A DNA stretch of 33,248 nt from Pyrinomonadaceae bacterium (GTDB lineage Bacteria > Acidobacteriota > Blastocatellia > Pyrinomonadales > Pyrinomonadaceae). The stretch spans positions 1 through 33,248 of the forward strand of contig JACDCK010000003.1 in NCBI GenBank assembly GCA_013817595.1, given 5' to 3'. Below are positions 30,408 to 33,248 of this stretch, in pieces (the stretch's first letter is position 1; every line of letters begins with the position of its first letter). The notes beneath the pieces are model-generated. The model searched no databases. It was not told where the DNA came from and saw nothing but the letters and a program-made list of their open reading frames with translations. A program made the translations under genes and the position numbers.

Positions 30408-33248
30408 TTAGAAGATAAACTTCGCAGCCAGTTGCACGTTGCGACGCCCGTCGCGGGTTGCAAAGACAGGATCGCTGCCGGGCGAGAAGAACGCACTACC
30501 ATAGTCAATAAAGAGATTCGCATGGTTGAAGACGTTGAAGACTTCAGCCCGAAGCTGGAGATTCACTCTCTCGGTCAAGTGAATTCTCTTGTAGAGTCCC
30601 GCCGTGACATCCCAGAAACCCGGTCCAACAAATTGGTTCCGTCTGGTCATATTCGATGGGAAAGGCCCGAAGTTGTAGTTTCCCGTCGGGCCCGCGGGCG
30701 TGGGCGTGGTCTGATTAGTAGTATCCACCAGCACGAACTGATTGGGTTCTCCCGTGGTTGGTGGGTTACTGCGGTTTACCACTAGCGGACCTGATGGCGT
30801 CAGGCGCGCAACCGCAGAGGTGGCGAACGTAGAATCATAGATTGTGAATGGATACCCCGATCTCATGTTGACGATCGTGTTCAAGCTCCAGCCACCGAGA
30901 GCGTGTTTAGCAGCCGCATTGCTCGAGTTCTTGTAGAAGGGCACCTCATAGTTGAGACTACCTGCGAAGCGGTGCCGCACATCGAAGTCAGCCTTACCAT
31001 AATCGAGCTGTGGATTGAAAGTATCGGTAAAACCAAGATTGAAGAAGCTATTGTCAGAGAACGTGGAGCTAAGGTTATCCCGCGCCACGGAATAGGTGTA
31101 CCGGGCGGTGAAAGTCGCGCCCGTGTTACGCACGTTGTTGCTCTCAAGCGAAGCCGTCAGCCCACGGTAGTTAGAGCGCCCCAGGTTGCCGCGGGTATTG
31201 ATACTCGTGGCTACTCCGTTGCAGCGGGTGGTTAGGGACCCGGGGTTAGTGGCTGTGGGTCTAATCGCACCGACGGTAGAGCCGCCGAGGAAGACCGTTC
31301 CACAACCTAAGCGGTTGATGTCGCCGATTGAGTAGAGACTTCTACCTGCCGAAGCTGAATACTCGAGCGATGCCACTGTGCTTCGAGCGATCTGGCGTTC
31401 AAAACTCAAACTCCAGAAGTGAGCGTAAGCGTTGCGGATGTTCTCGTCGATATGCCGCGCGGACACGGCGGTTAATGTTCTCGGCGGTCCAGTTCCCGCA
31501 AACGGTCCCAAGTTCGCGGAAGATATAGGAAGTGTTGACACATCTCCCGCCGTGATTACGCCGGAGGTGTTCACAGTGTTAGCCGTAAGCGCGACGACCG
31601 CGTAGTTTGGCGGATTGAACAGCGCGTTAAAGGTAACATTCCCGAAGTTGCGCTCGTAAGCCAGACCATAGCCGCCACGGAGGCTCGTCTTACCGTCGCC
31701 GTTGATATCCCAGGCGAAACCGAGGCGTGGAGCAAAATTGTCCAGGTCTTTTCCCCAGAGCGCGCCGACGGCGCTGTCAGGGGCGCGTTGGTAGCTCCCG
31801 TTGCGAATTCGCTCAAAAAGGTTATTTCCTGACCCGTAATAGAAGTTCGCGTCGAGACCGGGGTCTTGAGCATTGTGTTGCACGCCGTAAAACTCATAGC
31901 GTAAACCAAAGTTCAAGGTGAGCCGCGGTGTATAGCGAACCGAGTCGTTGACGTAGGCCGCCCACTCCGAATACCTGTTGCTGCGTGAAAACGCGGGCGG
32001 ACCCGCAGGAAGCGGTACTGTTGTCAGGTTTGGCGCCAAGGTAGGGAATCTGCCACCGGGATCAATTGCTACACTGAATGCAGAGAGATTCCCGGTTACC
32101 AGGTTGCTCAATGCTTCTGGGTTATTCGAACCAAGCGTTTGCACCGAATTCAGGTACGCGCCGAAGGTTTTGTTGTCGCGCATGTGGATGACCTGGCCGC
32201 CGAAGCGCCAGTTGTGCTTGCCCGAGTTATAGCTCATGTCCTGGTTAAGCTGATAGACGTTCTGCGCGCCGGCGAAGGGAATGGCACTGCCGGGGGAGAA
32301 TGGCAAGTAACCTGGGAAGCCAATCCGGATGCCGGAGATCCTCGTGGATCCGCCCGCCAGAGTATAAAGCGTTGGTCCAGGAGGTTGATCGCCGAGCGGT
32401 TGGCCACCGTTCAAGCGATTGAAGCCCACTTTGCTCTGCGACACAAAATTCGACGAGAGCGAGTGGGTCAAGTTCAGTACGAAGTTCTGATTGAAGTTGA
32501 AAGAGCCGGTGTTGAATCCCTCCCACGGGCTGGAAGCATTCGTACCTATCGCGTTTACTTGATCTTGCAGAGCGTAACGACCATAGAGCTGAGTCTTGTC
32601 ACTCAGATTGGCGTCTATCCGGATCACGGTCTGCAAATCGTTTTGAGGTGTGCCGCCTCCCACATCCTGTGGTGTGGAATAGGTTACTTCTCCAAAAGCC
32701 GGAGTGCCCCCTGGAAGAGCCGAGAAGGCGTTGCCACCCGGGCTGTTGGGAGTAGGAACGAAATTGGCCGGACCAAAAACTGAGACTACCTGGCTAACAG
32801 TAAAGATTCTGCCGGTGATGGGCGTTGTCGTCTGATAGCCGCCCAGGAAAGCACGTGTTGTGGGAGAGGTTAGAGCAATCAGTTGCGGCGTAGGCACAAA
32901 GGCGACCGAAGCGCCTCCGCTACGCACTCTGATCCATTCCGTGTTGTTAAAGAAGAAGAGCTTGTTCTTGAGAATTGGGCCACCCACCGAGTAGCCAAAC
33001 TGGTTGCGTGTGAAAACCTGCCTGGGAATGTTACGCGCGTTGTTGTCAAAACCATTCGAAGCAAGCCGCGAGATGCGGTTGAAGCCATAGCCCGTACCGT
33101 GGAACTCGTTATTGCCCGCGACGGTTGCAACATTAACGATACCGCCGGAAGCGCGGCCGTATTCGGCTGAGAAGTTCCCGGTGATGACGCGGAACTCTTG
33201 GACGGAATCGAGCGGAACAAGTTGTCCTATTCCCGCGTTGAAATTGTT
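30408..33248 (-). CDS. Oar-like TonB-dependent outer-membrane receptor (5' end beyond window)
   Basis: Large outer-membrane beta-barrel of the TonB-dependent/Oar type abundant in Acidobacteriota and Bacteroidota, used for uptake of large substrates or for surface functions. The frame is open to the window end; about 946 residues are visible. The visible start lies in the plug domain (LVPLDSVQEFRVITGNFSAE, YGRASGGIVNVATVAGNNEF). Next is GGPILKNKLFFFNNTEW, a conserved Oar segment. The barrel shows alternating strands such as YSEWAAYVNDSVRYTPRLTL and LNFGLRYEFYG, and LRGGYGLAYERNFGN. The last residues (RRNVQLAAKFIF) end in the Phe typical of barrel insertion. The N-terminal carboxypeptidase-regulatory domain expected in this family is not in the window. 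Confidence 0.95.
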   Translation of the reverse strand, partial: NNFNAGIGQLVPLDSVQEFRVITGNFSAEYGRASGGIVNVATVAGNNEFHGTGYGFNRISRLASNGFDNNARNIPRQVFTRNQFGYSVGGPILKNKLFFFNNTEWIRVRSGGASVAFVPTPQLIALTSPTTRAFLGGYQTTTPITGRIFTVSQVVSVFGPANFVPTPNSPGGNAFSALPGGTPAFGEVTYSTPQDVGGGTPQNDLQTVIRIDANLSDKTQLYGRYALQDQVNAIGTNASSPWEGFNTGSFNFNQNFVLNLTHSLSSNFVSQSKVGFNRLNGGQPLGDQPPGPTLYTLAGGSTRISGIRIGFPGYLPFSPGSAIPFAGAQNVYQLNQDMSYNSGKHNWRFGGQVIHMRDNKTFGAYLNSVQTLGSNNPEALSNLVTGNLSAFSVAIDPGGRFPTLAPNLTTVPLPAGPPAFSRSNRYSEWAAYVNDSVRYTPRLTLNFGLRYEFYGVQHNAQDPGLDANFYYGSGNNLFERIRNGSYQRAPDSAVGALWGKDLDNFAPRLGFAWDINGDGKTSLRGGYGLAYERNFGNVTFNALFNPPNYAVVALTANTVNTSGVITAGDVSTLPISSANLGPFAGTGPPRTLTAVSARHIDENIRNAYAHFWSLSFERQIARSTVASLEYSASAGRSLYSIGDINRLGCGTVFLGGSTVGAIRPTATNPGSLTTRCNGVATSINTRGNLGRSNYRGLTASLESNNVRNTGATFTARYTYSVARDNLSSTFSDNSFFNLGFTDTFNPQLDYGKADFDVRHRFAGSLNYEVPFYKNSSNAAAKHALGGWSLNTIVNMRSGYPFTIYDSTFATSAVARLTPSGPLVVNRSNPPTTGEPNQFVLVDTTNQTTPTPAGPTGNYNFGPFPSNMTRRNQFVGPGFWDVTAGLYKRIHLTERVNLQLRAEVFNVFNHANLFIDYGSAFFSPGSDPVFATRDGRRNVQLAAKFIF

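Noticed and set aside
30189-30785. 198-residue plus-strand ORF
   Set aside because: Mostly antisense to the TonB-dependent receptor and across its terminator; composition is that of a reversed reading frame.
32139-32783. 214-residue plus-strand ORF
   Set aside because: Lies entirely antisense to the receptor barrel, whose frame is well supported.

Overview
The window is about 33 kb of chromosomal DNA from a Gram-negative-type bacterium. It most likely comes from the Acidobacteriota (Blastocatellia/Pyrinomonadaceae-like). That placement is an inference. It rests on a large Oar-like TonB-dependent outer-membrane protein with a Gly/Asn-rich barrel, several LolA-fold periplasmic proteins, a secreted TPR protein with a carboxypeptidase-regulatory-like domain, a moderate base composition, and many single genes with clear Shine-Dalgarno sites. 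No phage, insertion sequence, CRISPR array, rRNA or tRNA was recognised.

Layout. 1-2.3 kb: the start of signal peptidase I (minus, cut by the window edge) diverges from an HU-type DNA-binding protein with an acidic tail, followed by an M50 membrane protease. A 129-bp palindrome lies between the protease and a convergent membrane protein of unknown function (2.5-3.5 kb). 4.1-8.2 kb (plus): a Crp/Fnr regulator, YacG, a TlpA-like lipoprotein, a 42-aa membrane peptide, pyruvate kinase, and a membrane/TPR-like protein coupled to pyruvate kinase by a GTGA overlap. 8.2-12.5 kb (minus): a radical SAM protein, then a cluster resembling parts of the Lol lipoprotein-sorting machinery: a LolA-like periplasmic protein, a small membrane protein, a LolD-like ATPase and an outer-membrane-type lipoprotein. 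12.7-16.3 kb (minus): a PGPGW membrane protein, the remnant of an FAD-linked oxidase, a 51-aa metallothionein-like protein, a secreted protein, a LarA-type nickel racemase homologue and a small partner ORF. 16.4-21.3 kb (minus): a CDF zinc-type exporter with a trans-sulfuration PLP enzyme, then ThiE with TypA/BipA. 21.6-25.1 kb (minus): a 33-aa lysine-rich histone-like peptide with its own strong promoter and terminator, then a pilus/type II secretion inner-membrane operon (PilN, PilO, an IPT-domain protein, a pseudopilin). 25.2-25.6 kb: a decayed diguanylate cyclase end next to a palindromic element. 25.7-28.6 kb: RibA (plus), a secreted TPR protein (minus) and a frameshifted LolA-like gene (plus). 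28.6-33.2 kb (minus): an unusual exported CheR-like methyltransferase and the TonB-dependent receptor, which runs off the window.

Much of the window concerns the cell envelope: protein export (signal peptidase, M50 protease), lipoprotein handling (three LolA/LolB-fold proteins plus an ABC ATPase), pilus or secretion assembly, an outer-membrane receptor and periplasmic thiol chemistry. The rest is housekeeping: glycolysis, thiamine, riboflavin, sulfur amino acids and translation-linked GTPases. Genes below the usual size cut-off were found by direct reading: the metallothionein-like protein, the lysine-rich peptide and the membrane peptide. The least explained signals are the leader of the lysine-rich peptide gene, the exported methyltransferase, the 129-bp palindrome and the permease-less Lol-like cluster.
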